Origin: Aeromonas taiwanensis
GTDB taxonomy: Bacteria; Pseudomonadota; Gammaproteobacteria; Enterobacterales; Aeromonadaceae
Direction of reading: 5' to 3'
NCBI RefSeq assembly: GCF_000820165.1
Contig: NZ_CDDD01000030.1
Span: 1 to 64,000 of the forward strand
Length of the DNA: 64,000 bases
The position numbers were made by a program, and so were the translations under genes. The notes beneath the pieces were generated by a model. It saw only the letters and a program-made list of their open reading frames with translations. It made no database searches and was not told the DNA's origin. Of the stretch, positions 34,150 to 43,076 are shown one piece after another; positions within the stretch are counted from its first letter, which is position 1, and each line of letters opens with the position of its first letter.

Positions 34150-35712
34150 CTAGGCTGCGCTGCCGGCAGGTGCCTCCCCAAGGGCCAGCACGCGGCAGAA
34201 CTCCCGCAGGGGCATGGGGTGGGCAAACAGGTATCCCTGCTGATAGTGGACACCCTTGGCCCTGAGGTAGGCGGCCTGCTGCTCCGTCTCGACCCCTTCG
34301 GCCACCAGGGAGAGCCCCAGCCGCCTGCCGAGATCGATGACGTTGTCGACGATGTGTTCCGAGAGGGACTCGGTGCCGATGCGGCGAATGAAGGACTGGT
34401 CGATCTTGAGGTAGTCCACGTGGAATTGCTGCAGATAGACCAGGCTGGAGTGGCCCGTGCCGAAGTCGTCCAGGGCCAGTTGTACCCCCATCTCGTCCAG
34501 CGCCTTGAACAGTGCCAGGGTGTGGGGATCCGCCGCCAGCAATTCCCGCTCGGTCAGCTCCAGCACCAGAATGATGCGGCCAGGCTCGAAGCGATCGAGA
34601 AAGCGTCGGCACTCCCCGATCAAGATATCGTCGCGGCAATGGGCGGCACTGATGTTGAAGCTGATGTGACACCCGCGGGGCAGTGCAGCCTGCTCGTCTG
34701 CCAGCTGCCGGCCCACCTCCTCCATGAGGAGAGTGGTCATGGGAACGATCAGGCCGCAGGCCTCTGCCTGGGGGATGAACAGGTCCGGTCGCACCAACCC
34801 CATGTCAGGGTGCTGCCAGCGCATCAGCACTTCGGCTCCCACGATGCGTCCACTGCCACTCTCCACCAGGGGTTGCAGATAGGGAACGAACTCCCTCCCC
34901 CGCAGGGCCCGTGCCAGCTCGTTCGTCGGCGAGCGGGGCCGCCCCAGCAGCCACCAGATGAGCAGGGCGAAACCGGCGCTGAACCCGGCCAGCAGCAACA
35001 ACCCGAAGCGGTGCGTCTGCAGCAGACCCTGCCAGTTCGAGGGGCTTCGATACCCCACATAGATGGAGAAGGGGTACACCGTCGAACTCATCATGACGCC
35101 GCCATGGGGAAGCGCCTCGGGGGACCGCATGAATAGATGGCCCCGCTGGTCCAGCCAGCGTTCACCGACCTTGAGCCTGATCTCGAGGGAGGGATCCTTG
35201 AGATTCAACATGAAGCTGAGATAGTCCCCGTCGATGACGCTGAGGGCGGCACGGCGCCCCTTGGCGGCACGCACCACCAGGAAGGGGTGATCCTGTCGTA
35301 TGGGGCTGACGTTGCCGAGTTGCAGCATCCCCTTGACGAAGTGTTCCACCGAATAGGCCATCCGGTATGGGCCGAAGAAGGAGGTGCAATAGATGCTGCC
35401 ATGGCGGGCCAGATTCACCGAACGCACGAAGGGCACCTCGGCCACCTGCTGTCGCAAGGCCGGCAGCACGGGGGCACACGACTGATCCAGCAGGGGCAAT
35501 GCCCTGCGATTGGCCTCGTCGGCGTGGCCGAGCATGGTCTCCAGCAGGGTCACGGTATGGGTCGCGGCCCCCTCCGACTCCAGCTGCAGATTGCGCAGGT
35601 AATGGCTGTGGAGCCCCCAGGTGCCGAGCAGCATGGGCACGGAGAACACCAGCAGGGCGAGGAGCAGACGCAGCCAGGGATGAGCCGTATCGAGCCGCAG
35701 TGAATAAGGCAT
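34150..35712 (-). CDS. CSS-motif EAL-domain c-di-GMP phosphodiesterase, copy 1
   Basis: A 520-residue inner-membrane enzyme. A first helix (about 13-33) and a second (about 242-262) flank a periplasmic CSS-motif domain with C79 and C109, the latter in YCTSFFG. The EAL domain (about 270-508) has AEVLMRW, FNISAAH, ELTERE, DDFGTGHSS, YLKIDQSFI, VAEGVETE and QGYLF, so the metal and catalytic residues look intact. In E. coli PdeC the two cysteines form a disulphide that controls activity and proteolysis. It lies 152 bp downstream of a paralogue. Confidence 0.9.
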   Translation of the reverse strand: MPYSLRLDTAHPWLRLLLALLVFSVPMLLGTWGLHSHYLRNLQLESEGAATHTVTLLETMLGHADEANRRALPLLDQSCAPVLPALRQQVAEVPFVRSVNLARHGSIYCTSFFGPYRMAYSVEHFVKGMLQLGNVSPIRQDHPFLVVRAAKGRRAALSVIDGDYLSFMLNLKDPSLEIRLKVGERWLDQRGHLFMRSPEALPHGGVMMSSTVYPFSIYVGYRSPSNWQGLLQTHRFGLLLLAGFSAGFALLIWWLLGRPRSPTNELARALRGREFVPYLQPLVESGSGRIVGAEVLMRWQHPDMGLVRPDLFIPQAEACGLIVPMTTLLMEEVGRQLADEQAALPRGCHISFNISAAHCRDDILIGECRRFLDRFEPGRIILVLELTERELLAADPHTLALFKALDEMGVQLALDDFGTGHSSLVYLQQFHVDYLKIDQSFIRRIGTESLSEHIVDNVIDLGRRLGLSLVAEGVETEQQAAYLRAKGVHYQQGYLFAHPMPLREFCRVLALGEAPAGSAA

Positions 35713-35783
35713 GGGGGATCCGCTAAAAATGGGACGGTCAGTCTAGCGACCCACGCTGAACCCAACCCTAACCGGATAAAAAA

Positions 35784-35819
35784 CCGTCAACCCGGGTACA
35801 GGCCATCCGTCAACCCGGG
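35784..35819. repeat. Two 13-bp direct repeats between the twin EAL genes
   Basis: CCGTCAACCCGGG occurs at 35784-35796 and 35807-35819, identical and 23 bp apart (about two helical turns), upstream of EAL copy 1. A regulator binding on one DNA face is one reading. On the minus strand the CCCGGG ends plus a TTTTTT further on could also act as a poor terminator of copy 2. Confidence 0.5.
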
Positions 35820-35864
35820 CTTGGGATAAGGGGCTTCACCTTGGTTATCAGGCGGGACACCGGA

Positions 35865-37412
35865 CTATGCCACGGAGCGCCTGGGCGACAGCCCCTCGCA
35901 AAACCGGGGCAGCGGCACCGGCTTGCCATAGAGATAGCCCTGCAGATAGTCGACCCCCTTGCCGCGCAGATAGTCGGCCTGTTCCCGGGTCTCGACCCCC
36001 TCCGCCACCAGGGCGAGGCCAAGGCGGCTCGCCAGATCGATCACGTTGTCGACGATGTGCCGGGAGAGGGATTCGGTGCCGATCCTGCGGATAAATGACT
36101 GATCTATCTTGAGATAATCCACATGGAACTGCTGCAGGTAGCGCAGGCTGGAGTGGCCTGTGCCAAAGTCGTCGATGGCCAACCTGACCCCCATCTGATC
36201 CAGCTGCTGGAACAGGGAGATTGTCTGGTGATCCGCCACCAGCAACTCCCGTTCGGTCAGCTCGAGCACCATCACCACCTTGCCGGGTGCAAAGTGATGG
36301 AGAAATGTGCGGCATTCGCTGAGCAGGGAGAAGTCGTGGCAGTGGGCCGCACTGATGTTGAAGCTGATGTGAAAGCCATCCGGCAGCTCCGCCTGCACCC
36401 GCCCCAGCTGGTTCGCCACGCTTCTCATCATCTGGCTGGTCATGGGCACGATAAGGCCGGACTCCTCCGCCTGGGGAATGAAGAGATCGGGGCGGATCAC
36501 CCCCTCGGTGGCATGGTGCCAGCGCATCAGCACCTCTCCTCCCACCATGCTGCCGTCATCGCTGGCGACCAGCGGTTGCAGGTAGGGAACGAACTCCCTG
36601 GCGCGCAGGGCCCGTTTCAGCTCGTCATTGGGGGAGCCCGGACGCCCCAGCACCCACCACACCAGCCAGGCGAGCAGCGAGGCAGTGATCACCAGTGACA
36701 ACAGTGCCCACTCACGCGCCTCCCAGAGGGACTGCCAATAGTGCGCCATGCTGTAGCCGGCATAGATGGTGAAGGGATAGCGTTCCGAAGAGAGTTCGAG
36801 ACTGATACTGCGCTCCAGCCTGGGAGCATGGTCCAGATAGCGGCCAGCCTCGTCGATGCTGGCCGAACCCACCTGTAGAAACAGGACGTTGGACTTGTCT
36901 CCCAGGGAGAGCATGAAACTGAGCAGGGAGCTGTCGACGGCGCTGAGGACGGCATCCCTCCCCTGTTCGGTGCGCACCACCAGCAGGGGGTGGTTCTGCC
37001 TAACCTTGTTGCCGCGCATCAGCAGCAACTTGCGGTCGAGATAGCGGGAGCCATCGTCGGCTTCACTGACGGCCCCGAACAACGAAGAGCAAGTGATCAC
37101 CCCGTCACTGACCAGGTTGACCGAGCGCAGGAAGGGCTCCACCGCCACTTTTTTTCGCAAGATCAGTAAATTGCGTTCACAGGGGGCCGCAACAAACGGC
37201 AGCACTTCCAGGTTGACCTGTTCCGCACGATCCAGCACTTCTTCCATCAAGGTAATGGCCTTGTGCGCCGCTGTTCTAGAATATTCTTGAAGATCATATA
37301 GATAATTGCTGTGAATGTTCCAGCCACCGACCAGAAGAGGGAGAAAGAACGCCAGCAGAGAGCTGCCGATGCGCAACCTGGTACGAGAAGGATCCAACCG
37401 GAAAAGAAACAT
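35865..37412 (-). CDS. CSS-motif EAL-domain c-di-GMP phosphodiesterase, copy 2
   Basis: A paralogue of the next gene with the same order: helix, CSS domain with the exact CSS sequence (TCSSLFG, Cys pair about 30 residues apart), second helix, EAL domain. Active-site motifs are complete (GEVLMRW, FNISAAH, ELTERE, DDFGTGHSS, YLKIDQSFI, VAEGVETR, QGYLYG). The ATG at 37412 gives 515 residues; a GTG 15 bases upstream would give 520 like its twin, and neither has a clear ribosome site. The two periplasmic domains differ much more than the EAL domains, suggesting different inputs to one output. Confidence 0.88.
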   Translation of the reverse strand: MFLFRLDPSRTRLRIGSSLLAFFLPLLVGGWNIHSNYLYDLQEYSRTAAHKAITLMEEVLDRAEQVNLEVLPFVAAPCERNLLILRKKVAVEPFLRSVNLVSDGVITCSSLFGAVSEADDGSRYLDRKLLLMRGNKVRQNHPLLVVRTEQGRDAVLSAVDSSLLSFMLSLGDKSNVLFLQVGSASIDEAGRYLDHAPRLERSISLELSSERYPFTIYAGYSMAHYWQSLWEAREWALLSLVITASLLAWLVWWVLGRPGSPNDELKRALRAREFVPYLQPLVASDDGSMVGGEVLMRWHHATEGVIRPDLFIPQAEESGLIVPMTSQMMRSVANQLGRVQAELPDGFHISFNISAAHCHDFSLLSECRTFLHHFAPGKVVMVLELTERELLVADHQTISLFQQLDQMGVRLAIDDFGTGHSSLRYLQQFHVDYLKIDQSFIRRIGTESLSRHIVDNVIDLASRLGLALVAEGVETREQADYLRGKGVDYLQGYLYGKPVPLPRFCEGLSPRRSVA

Positions 37413-37559
37413 AAAAAACCACGCCACAAGCAGTCAGGCCCGCCCAGGCAGGCGCTGCACCAGACCCGGAGTCGGGTTACACCGGCAACGATGACTCATC
37501 GCTACCGCTCATAACCGAATAACATAACGTAAAGCGCTTATAAAACGAACTGTTCATAC

Positions 37560-37574
37560 TGTGACCAGATCACA
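37560..37574. promoter_or_regulatory. CRP-like palindrome with 5-bp spacer upstream of EAL copy 2
   Basis: TGTGA and TCACA arms are both perfect but are separated by 5 rather than the standard 6 bases. It lies 148 bp upstream of the gene start. This could be a poor CRP site or a site for a different regulator. Confidence 0.35.
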
Positions 37575-37618
37575 CTTATGCCAGTCCCCCACAGCAAGAG
37601 ACCCGTATAGAAACGAAT

Positions 37619-37642
37619 AATGCCGCGTCGGAACGCGGCATT
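37619..37642 (-). terminator. Terminator after acnB
   Basis: AATGCCGCG/CGCGGCATT hairpin with a 6-base loop, 37 bases beyond the acnB stop, followed on the minus strand by ATTCGTTTCT. Confidence 0.7.
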
Positions 37643-37679
37643 AGGGTTTGTTACCTGAACGGCCTCAGGTGGGATCCGG

Positions 37680-40277
37680 TTATACCGCCTGTTGCAGGAT
37701 CACCGCATCGGCCTTCTTGGTGTAGGAGGCGATCTCGTTGAAGTTGAGGTAGCGGTAGGTATCTGCGGCGGTGGCGTCCAGCGCCTTGGCGTACTGCAGG
37801 TACTCGGCCACGGTCGGGATCTTGCCGATGATGGCAGCAACCGCAGCCAGTTCGGCAGAAGCCAGATAGACGTTGGCACCCTTGCCCAGACGGTTCGGGA
37901 AGTTGCGGGTGGAGGTGGAGACCACGGAGGCCCCTTCTGCCACGCGCGCCTGGTTGCCCATGCACAGGGAGCAGCCCGGGATCTCGATGCGTGCGCCAAC
38001 CCGGCCGAAGATGCCGTAGTAGCCCTCTTCGGTCAGCTGATCCTTGTCCATCTTGGTCGGCGGCGCGATCCACATGCGGGTCGGCAGCTCGCCCTGGTAC
38101 TTCTCGAGCAGTTTGCCGGCGGCACGGAAGTGGCCGATGTTGGTCATGCAGGAACCGATGAACACCTCGTCGATCTGATCGCCGGCTACCGTGCTCAACA
38201 GACGGGCGTCGTCCGGATCGTTCGGCGCGCACAGGATCGGCTCCTTGATGGTGGCCAGATCGATCTCGATGATCTCGGCGTACTCGGCATCCTTGTCCGC
38301 TTCCATCAGTACCGGGTTCGCCAGCCACTCTTCCATCCCCTTGATGCGGCGGGTGATGGTGCGCACGTCGCCGTAGCCTTCGGAGAGCATCCACTTCAGC
38401 ATGACGATGTTGGACTTCAGATACTCGATGATCGGCTCTTTATCCAGCTTGATGGTGCAACCGGCGGCAGAACGCTCGGCGCTGGCGTCTGCCAGCTCGA
38501 ACGCCTGCTCCACCTTCAGGGTCGGCAGACCTTCGATCTCGAGGATGCGGCCGGAGAAGATGTTCTTCTTGCCCGCTTTCTCGACGGTCAGCAGCCCTTT
38601 CTGGATGGCGGCGTAGGGGATAGCATGGACCAGGTCACGCAAGGTGATGCCCGGCTGCAGCTCGCCCTTGAAGCGCACCAGCACGGATTCCGGCATGTCC
38701 AGCGGCATCACGCCGGTCGCGGCGGCGAAGGCCACGAGGCCAGAGCCCGCCGGGAAGGAGATGCCGATGGGGAAACGGGTGTGGGAGTCACCACCGGTAC
38801 CCACGGTATCCGGCAGCAGCATGCGGTTCAGCCAGGAGTGGATGACACCGTCACCCGGACGCAGGGAGACACCGCCGCGGTTCATGATGAAGTCCGGCAG
38901 GGTGTGGTGGGTCTGCACGTCGATGGGCTTGGGATAGGCCGCGGTGTGGCAGAAGGACTGCATGGTCAGATCGGCGGAGAAGCCGAGGCAGGCCAGATCT
39001 TTCAGTTCGTCGCGGGTCATCGGGCCCGTGGTGTCCTGGGAGCCGACCGTGGTCATCTTGGGTTCGCAATAGGTGCCCGGGCGGATGCCCTTCACGCCGC
39101 ACGCCTTGCCCACCATCTTCTGGGCCAGGGTGAAGCCCTTGCCGGTGTCGGCGACAGGCTGCGGACGACGGAACACGGTGGAGAACGGCAGACCCAGCGC
39201 TTCGCGGGCCTTGTCGGTCAGGCCACGGCCGATGATCAGCGGAATACGGCCACCGGCGCGCACTTCGTCGATCAGCACCTCGGTTTTCAGTTCGAACCGG
39301 GCCAGCACCTCGTCGGTGCCGTGGCGAGTGATCTTGCCCTCATAGGGGAAGATGTCGATCACATCGCCCATTTCCAGCTTGGAGACATCCACTTCGATAG
39401 GCAGGGCGCCGGCATCTTCCATGGTGTTGAAGAAGATGGGGGCGATCTTGCCGCCCAGACAGACGCCGCCGGCGCGCTTGTTCGGCACGAACGGAATGTC
39501 GTCGCCCATGAACCAGAGCACGGAGTTGGTGGCGGACTTGCGGGAGGAGCCGGTACCGACCACGTCACCGACGTAAGCCAGCGGGAAGCCCTGCTCTTTC
39601 AGCGCATCGATGGTCTTGATGGGGCCGATGACGCCGTCCTTGTCCGGAGTGATGCCGGGACGGGCGTTCTTCAGCATCGCCAGGGCGTGCAGCGGAATGT
39701 CGGGGCGGGACCAGGCGTCCGGTGCCGGCGACAGATCGTCGGTGTTGGTTTCGCCGGTCACCTTGAAGACGGTGACGGTGATCTTCTCGGCCAGGGCTGG
39801 GCGGGAGAGGAACCACTCGGCGTCGGCCCAGGATTGCAGCACCTGCTTGGCATGGGCATTGCCCGCCTTGGCCTTCTCTTCCACGTCGTGGAAGGAGTCG
39901 AACATCAGCAGGGTGTGGGAGAGGCCCTTGGCAGCAAGAGGGGCCAGCTGGGCATCGTCCAGCAGATCGATCAGCGGCTGGATGTTGTAGCCACCCTGCA
40001 TGGTACCGAGCAGCTCGACGGCTTGCGCGGCAGTCAGGATGGGGGAATGGGCCTCGCCCTTGGCGATGGCGGTCAGGAAGCCGGCTTTTACATAGGCCGC
40101 TTCATCAACACCCGGGGGAATGCGGGAGGACAACAGTTCTTTCAGAAAGTCCTGTTCGCCGGCGGGCGGATTCTTGATCAGCTCAACCAGGGCAGCGACC
40201 TGCTCTGCGTCCAGAGGTTTGGCGACCACGCCTTCGGCGGCACGTTCTGCGACGTGTTTACGGTATGTTTCAAGCAC
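37680..40277 (-). CDS. acnB: Aconitate hydratase B
   Basis: An 865-residue aconitase, exactly the length of E. coli AcnB, converting citrate to isocitrate in the TCA cycle. N-terminal HEAT-like domain and swivel domain come first, the AcnB order. Cluster cysteines are seen in [12 protein letters not shown] and [21 protein letters not shown] is also standard. AcnB can bind RNA when its cluster is lost. Single gene; its left-hand neighbour here is an EAL gene and its right-hand one a patatin-like gene. Confidence 0.97.
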   Translation of the reverse strand: MLETYRKHVAERAAEGVVAKPLDAEQVAALVELIKNPPAGEQDFLKELLSSRIPPGVDEAAYVKAGFLTAIAKGEAHSPILTAAQAVELLGTMQGGYNIQPLIDLLDDAQLAPLAAKGLSHTLLMFDSFHDVEEKAKAGNAHAKQVLQSWADAEWFLSRPALAEKITVTVFKVTGETNTDDLSPAPDAWSRPDIPLHALAMLKNARPGITPDKDGVIGPIKTIDALKEQGFPLAYVGDVVGTGSSRKSATNSVLWFMGDDIPFVPNKRAGGVCLGGKIAPIFFNTMEDAGALPIEVDVSKLEMGDVIDIFPYEGKITRHGTDEVLARFELKTEVLIDEVRAGGRIPLIIGRGLTDKAREALGLPFSTVFRRPQPVADTGKGFTLAQKMVGKACGVKGIRPGTYCEPKMTTVGSQDTTGPMTRDELKDLACLGFSADLTMQSFCHTAAYPKPIDVQTHHTLPDFIMNRGGVSLRPGDGVIHSWLNRMLLPDTVGTGGDSHTRFPIGISFPAGSGLVAFAAATGVMPLDMPESVLVRFKGELQPGITLRDLVHAIPYAAIQKGLLTVEKAGKKNIFSGRILEIEGLPTLKVEQAFELADASAERSAAGCTIKLDKEPIIEYLKSNIVMLKWMLSEGYGDVRTITRRIKGMEEWLANPVLMEADKDAEYAEIIEIDLATIKEPILCAPNDPDDARLLSTVAGDQIDEVFIGSCMTNIGHFRAAGKLLEKYQGELPTRMWIAPPTKMDKDQLTEEGYYGIFGRVGARIEIPGCSLCMGNQARVAEGASVVSTSTRNFPNRLGKGANVYLASAELAAVAAIIGKIPTVAEYLQYAKALDATAADTYRYLNFNEIASYTKKADAVILQQAV

Positions 40278-40506
40278 GACTAATTCCTCTTTGGTCTTTT
40301 TTTGGGGGTTCGCCCAAGCTCGCGGCGATCGTCCTTGCGGGACACCCGTAGGGTGCCCCCCACTATATAAGTTTTAACGACTAATTAAAATCCAAAGCCT
40401 GTGCAGTTATTCATCAAACCAGCATAACCATATAAACCCATTAGGTTTTTTTAGAGTGGCAAGCCACCAACCCAAGGTGAGTTAACAAAAAGGCAGCATT
40501 TCTCCC
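40278..40506. other. acnB leader and intergenic region
   Basis: About 230 bp. It contains a hairpin in the acnB leader (GGGCACCC pairing with GGGTGTCC, around 40339-40359) and an AT-rich stretch near 40365-40400, with TTATATAGT as a possible -10 on the minus strand. No gene. The patatin-like gene ends at the right edge and shows no obvious intrinsic terminator. Confidence 0.4.
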
Positions 40507-42813
40507 TTATTGGAACGTAGTGCCCAATTGCAGATAGAACATGTCATGTCCCCCCTCCGCCATGCCATAGCCGAGGAAGATGGGACCGAGGAAGCTCTCC
40601 ACCCCCAGATAGACGGATCCCGAGGTGTAGGAGGACTCCAGGCTGATGTCCCTCCCCTTGTCCCAGACGCCGCCCTGCTCCAGGGAGCCCCCGAGGAACA
40701 GGGGCGCCTTGATGGCCCCGAAGTCGTTGTCCGCCACCCGGTAGATGTAGCGCAGACCGCTGAACAGGCTGTAACGACCGCTCAGCTGGTAGTGCTGGAA
40801 ACCGGACATGCGGAACAGCCCGCCGAGATCCTGCACGAACAGCGGTACCGACTCCTCCGATGTGGAGCCCCCGCCTTCCAGCATCAGGTTGAGGCTGTGC
40901 CGGCCCCAGGACCAGGGCTTGATCATCGCCAGGTGGTAGTTCACCCCCTCGGTCTGCTCGGACGCACCCTGGGACGGATCCAGCTCGATGCTGGAATAAC
41001 CGCCCTTGATGTCCCAATAGGCCCCCTGATAGGGGAAGTAACGGCTGTCCAGGGTGTCGTGCTCGAAACGCACATAGGGGCCCCAGGCCGAGGCGTCGGC
41101 GTCGGTATTGGAGATGTTCTGGATCTCCACGTTGCCAACCTTGCCTTCCAGTCCGAGGGAGAACCGGCTCCAGGGCTGGCGGTTCCAGCCGACGGCGAGA
41201 TCCAGGCTGGTGAAGCTGTACTCGGAGTCCAGATAGCTCACCCCGGACGATCGGGTCTGCTCTTCCGGGAAGAAAACGCGGCGCTGGGTCTTGTCATAGG
41301 CCAGGCTCGCCTCGCCAAACAAGGTCTGGGAAGGCTCCAGCGGCGTGTAGAAGTCGGTCTTGAGGTGCTTGGCCGTGCCGAGCGACGCCTCGGTCAGCCA
41401 CTCCGCCCCCCAGTCGTTGACGTTGGTGAGGGTGTAGGACATGCCGACGTTGTAGTTGGAGCTGCTCTCGAAGTCGTCGGAGAAACCGAGCTGGAAGTTG
41501 AGATAGCCAGGCCCCCAGTTCTTCTCGCTGGCATCCACCACCAGCACGTTCTCGCCGCCCCGCTCCTCCACCTCGTAGGTAATGCGATCGAACGACTCCA
41601 GGGCGTAGAGGCGGCGGATCCCCGCCTCCAGGCTCTCGTAGGTCTGCACCTTGTCCGGGCGCACCTTCAGCATGGCCCGCACCGTCTCGTCGGAGAGGCG
41701 GGACTTGTTGATGATCTCCACCTTGTCGATGTAATAAGCTGGCTGGCCGCTACGTTCGGCACGGCGGCTCAGCTTGCCGTTGCGGTAATCGGCATAGGCG
41801 TCGGGAGAGAGGGAGAGTGCATCGAGCTGGACAGCCGCGCGGTTGGCCACCTGTTCCCCTATCTTTATCCCCTCCGGCATCAGGGCGAAGTCGGCGATGC
41901 CCATGTTGCCGAACTCAGGCGTCAGCAGAATGTCGTCAGGCCCCATCAGGGCCTTCTGTTTCTCGGTACCGACCTGAGTCATGTAGGTCGTGAGCTGGTC
42001 TATCATGGCGAGCCCGGATTTGAGGGACTCGCGGGTGCGCAGCCTGGCCCCGATGTCCACCGCGATCACCACGTCGGCCCCCATGGCCTTGGCCACGTCC
42101 ACCGGCATGTTGTTGACCGTGCCGCCGTCGGACAGGATCCGCCCCTCCCAGTCCACCGGCTTGAGCGCCCCCGGGATGGACATGGAGGCCTGCATCGCCT
42201 TGGCGAGGCTGCCGTGATCCAGCACGAAGGGGGTGACCGTCTCCATGTCGGTCGCCACCGCCCGATAGGGAATGGGCAGATCGTCGAAGCTCTTCTGGGC
42301 CGGCAGGTTGGAGGTCGCGTGTCGCAGCAGGCTGGCCATGGACTGGCCCTGAAAGAAGCCGTCAGGCAGCTGGGTGGAGTCGCCGTTGACCCCGATGTCG
42401 GTGCGCAGCTGGTATTTCTCGCTCTGCTGCTTCTTGCGCAGGGAGAGCTCATCCCGACCGACCTTGTCCTGATACCCCTTGTTCCAGTCGATGGCCAGGG
42501 TGGTGCGCTCCACCTCCTCGGCACTGAGCCCCATGGCATACATGCCCGCCACGTAGGAGCCCATGCTGGTCCCGACGATGATGTCCACCGGAATGCGCTT
42601 CGCCTCCAGCACCTTGAGCACGCCGATATGAGCCGAGCCCTTGGCGCCACCCCCGCTCAGCACCAGGGCAATCCTGGGCCTCTCCACCTTGGCTGCGGGC
42701 GTGGCGGGTCTGGCATCGCCCTCCTGGGCCGCTGCCATCAGAGGCAGGGCTGCCAGCAGGAGCATTAACAGGTGAGTCCGTCCCCGATGAAAGATGCGCA
42801 TATGAGTGTCCAT
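40507..42813 (-). CDS. Patatin-like phospholipase with outer-membrane barrel (type Vd autotransporter-like)
   Basis: A 768-residue exported protein: signal peptide (about 1-29), patatin lipase domain (about 45-330), one POTRA-like domain (about 355-430), and a 16-strand-type barrel ending in an aromatic-Gln C-terminus (LGTTFQ). The lipase has the oxyanion loop GGGAKG, nucleophile GTSMG (S83) and DGG (D229). This order is that of PlpD of Pseudomonas aeruginosa, whose lipase is exposed on or released from the surface. It diverges from a chemoreceptor gene. The lipid substrate is not known. Confidence 0.85.
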   Translation of the reverse strand: MDTHMRIFHRGRTHLLMLLLAALPLMAAAQEGDARPATPAAKVERPRIALVLSGGGAKGSAHIGVLKVLEAKRIPVDIIVGTSMGSYVAGMYAMGLSAEEVERTTLAIDWNKGYQDKVGRDELSLRKKQQSEKYQLRTDIGVNGDSTQLPDGFFQGQSMASLLRHATSNLPAQKSFDDLPIPYRAVATDMETVTPFVLDHGSLAKAMQASMSIPGALKPVDWEGRILSDGGTVNNMPVDVAKAMGADVVIAVDIGARLRTRESLKSGLAMIDQLTTYMTQVGTEKQKALMGPDDILLTPEFGNMGIADFALMPEGIKIGEQVANRAAVQLDALSLSPDAYADYRNGKLSRRAERSGQPAYYIDKVEIINKSRLSDETVRAMLKVRPDKVQTYESLEAGIRRLYALESFDRITYEVEERGGENVLVVDASEKNWGPGYLNFQLGFSDDFESSSNYNVGMSYTLTNVNDWGAEWLTEASLGTAKHLKTDFYTPLEPSQTLFGEASLAYDKTQRRVFFPEEQTRSSGVSYLDSEYSFTSLDLAVGWNRQPWSRFSLGLEGKVGNVEIQNISNTDADASAWGPYVRFEHDTLDSRYFPYQGAYWDIKGGYSSIELDPSQGASEQTEGVNYHLAMIKPWSWGRHSLNLMLEGGGSTSEESVPLFVQDLGGLFRMSGFQHYQLSGRYSLFSGLRYIYRVADNDFGAIKAPLFLGGSLEQGGVWDKGRDISLESSYTSGSVYLGVESFLGPIFLGYGMAEGGHDMFYLQLGTTFQ

Positions 42814-43008
42814 TGATCCGGTGCGAGTCGAGTGGCCAGTCTACCGGCCGAGTGCTGCCTACTATAAGTGGATGCACTGTAACCGCAACCCGGGGTGCTG
42901 GCGAGATGTGGCAGGCGAGGTGGCTATCCCACCGGCAAAGATTCGCACCAATAAATCTCCGCCCTGATGTGAGCGCAAACGTTAATCGACAATAAACGCC
43001 TCCCCCGC

Positions 43009-43035
43009 TCAAGAAAGCGCCCGCTACGCCGCTAA
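43009..43035 (+). promoter_or_regulatory. Sigma-28 (FliA) promoter of the first chemoreceptor gene
   Basis: TCAAGAAA, an 11-bp gap, then GCCGCTAA matches the flagellar sigma factor layout (TAAAGTTT-N11-GCCGATAA; TCAAG-type -35 elements are common in Pseudomonas). The -10 has 7 of 8 matches. It lies 42-68 bp before the chemoreceptor ATG. Confidence 0.65.
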
Positions 43036-43076
43036 TATGAATTCAACTTCCCGGTTCACAATCCCGAGTCACCCTT

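Noticed and set aside
37692..40283. An 863-codon open frame opposite acnB
   Set aside because: It mirrors a full-length, exactly conserved aconitase B and has an implausible composition.
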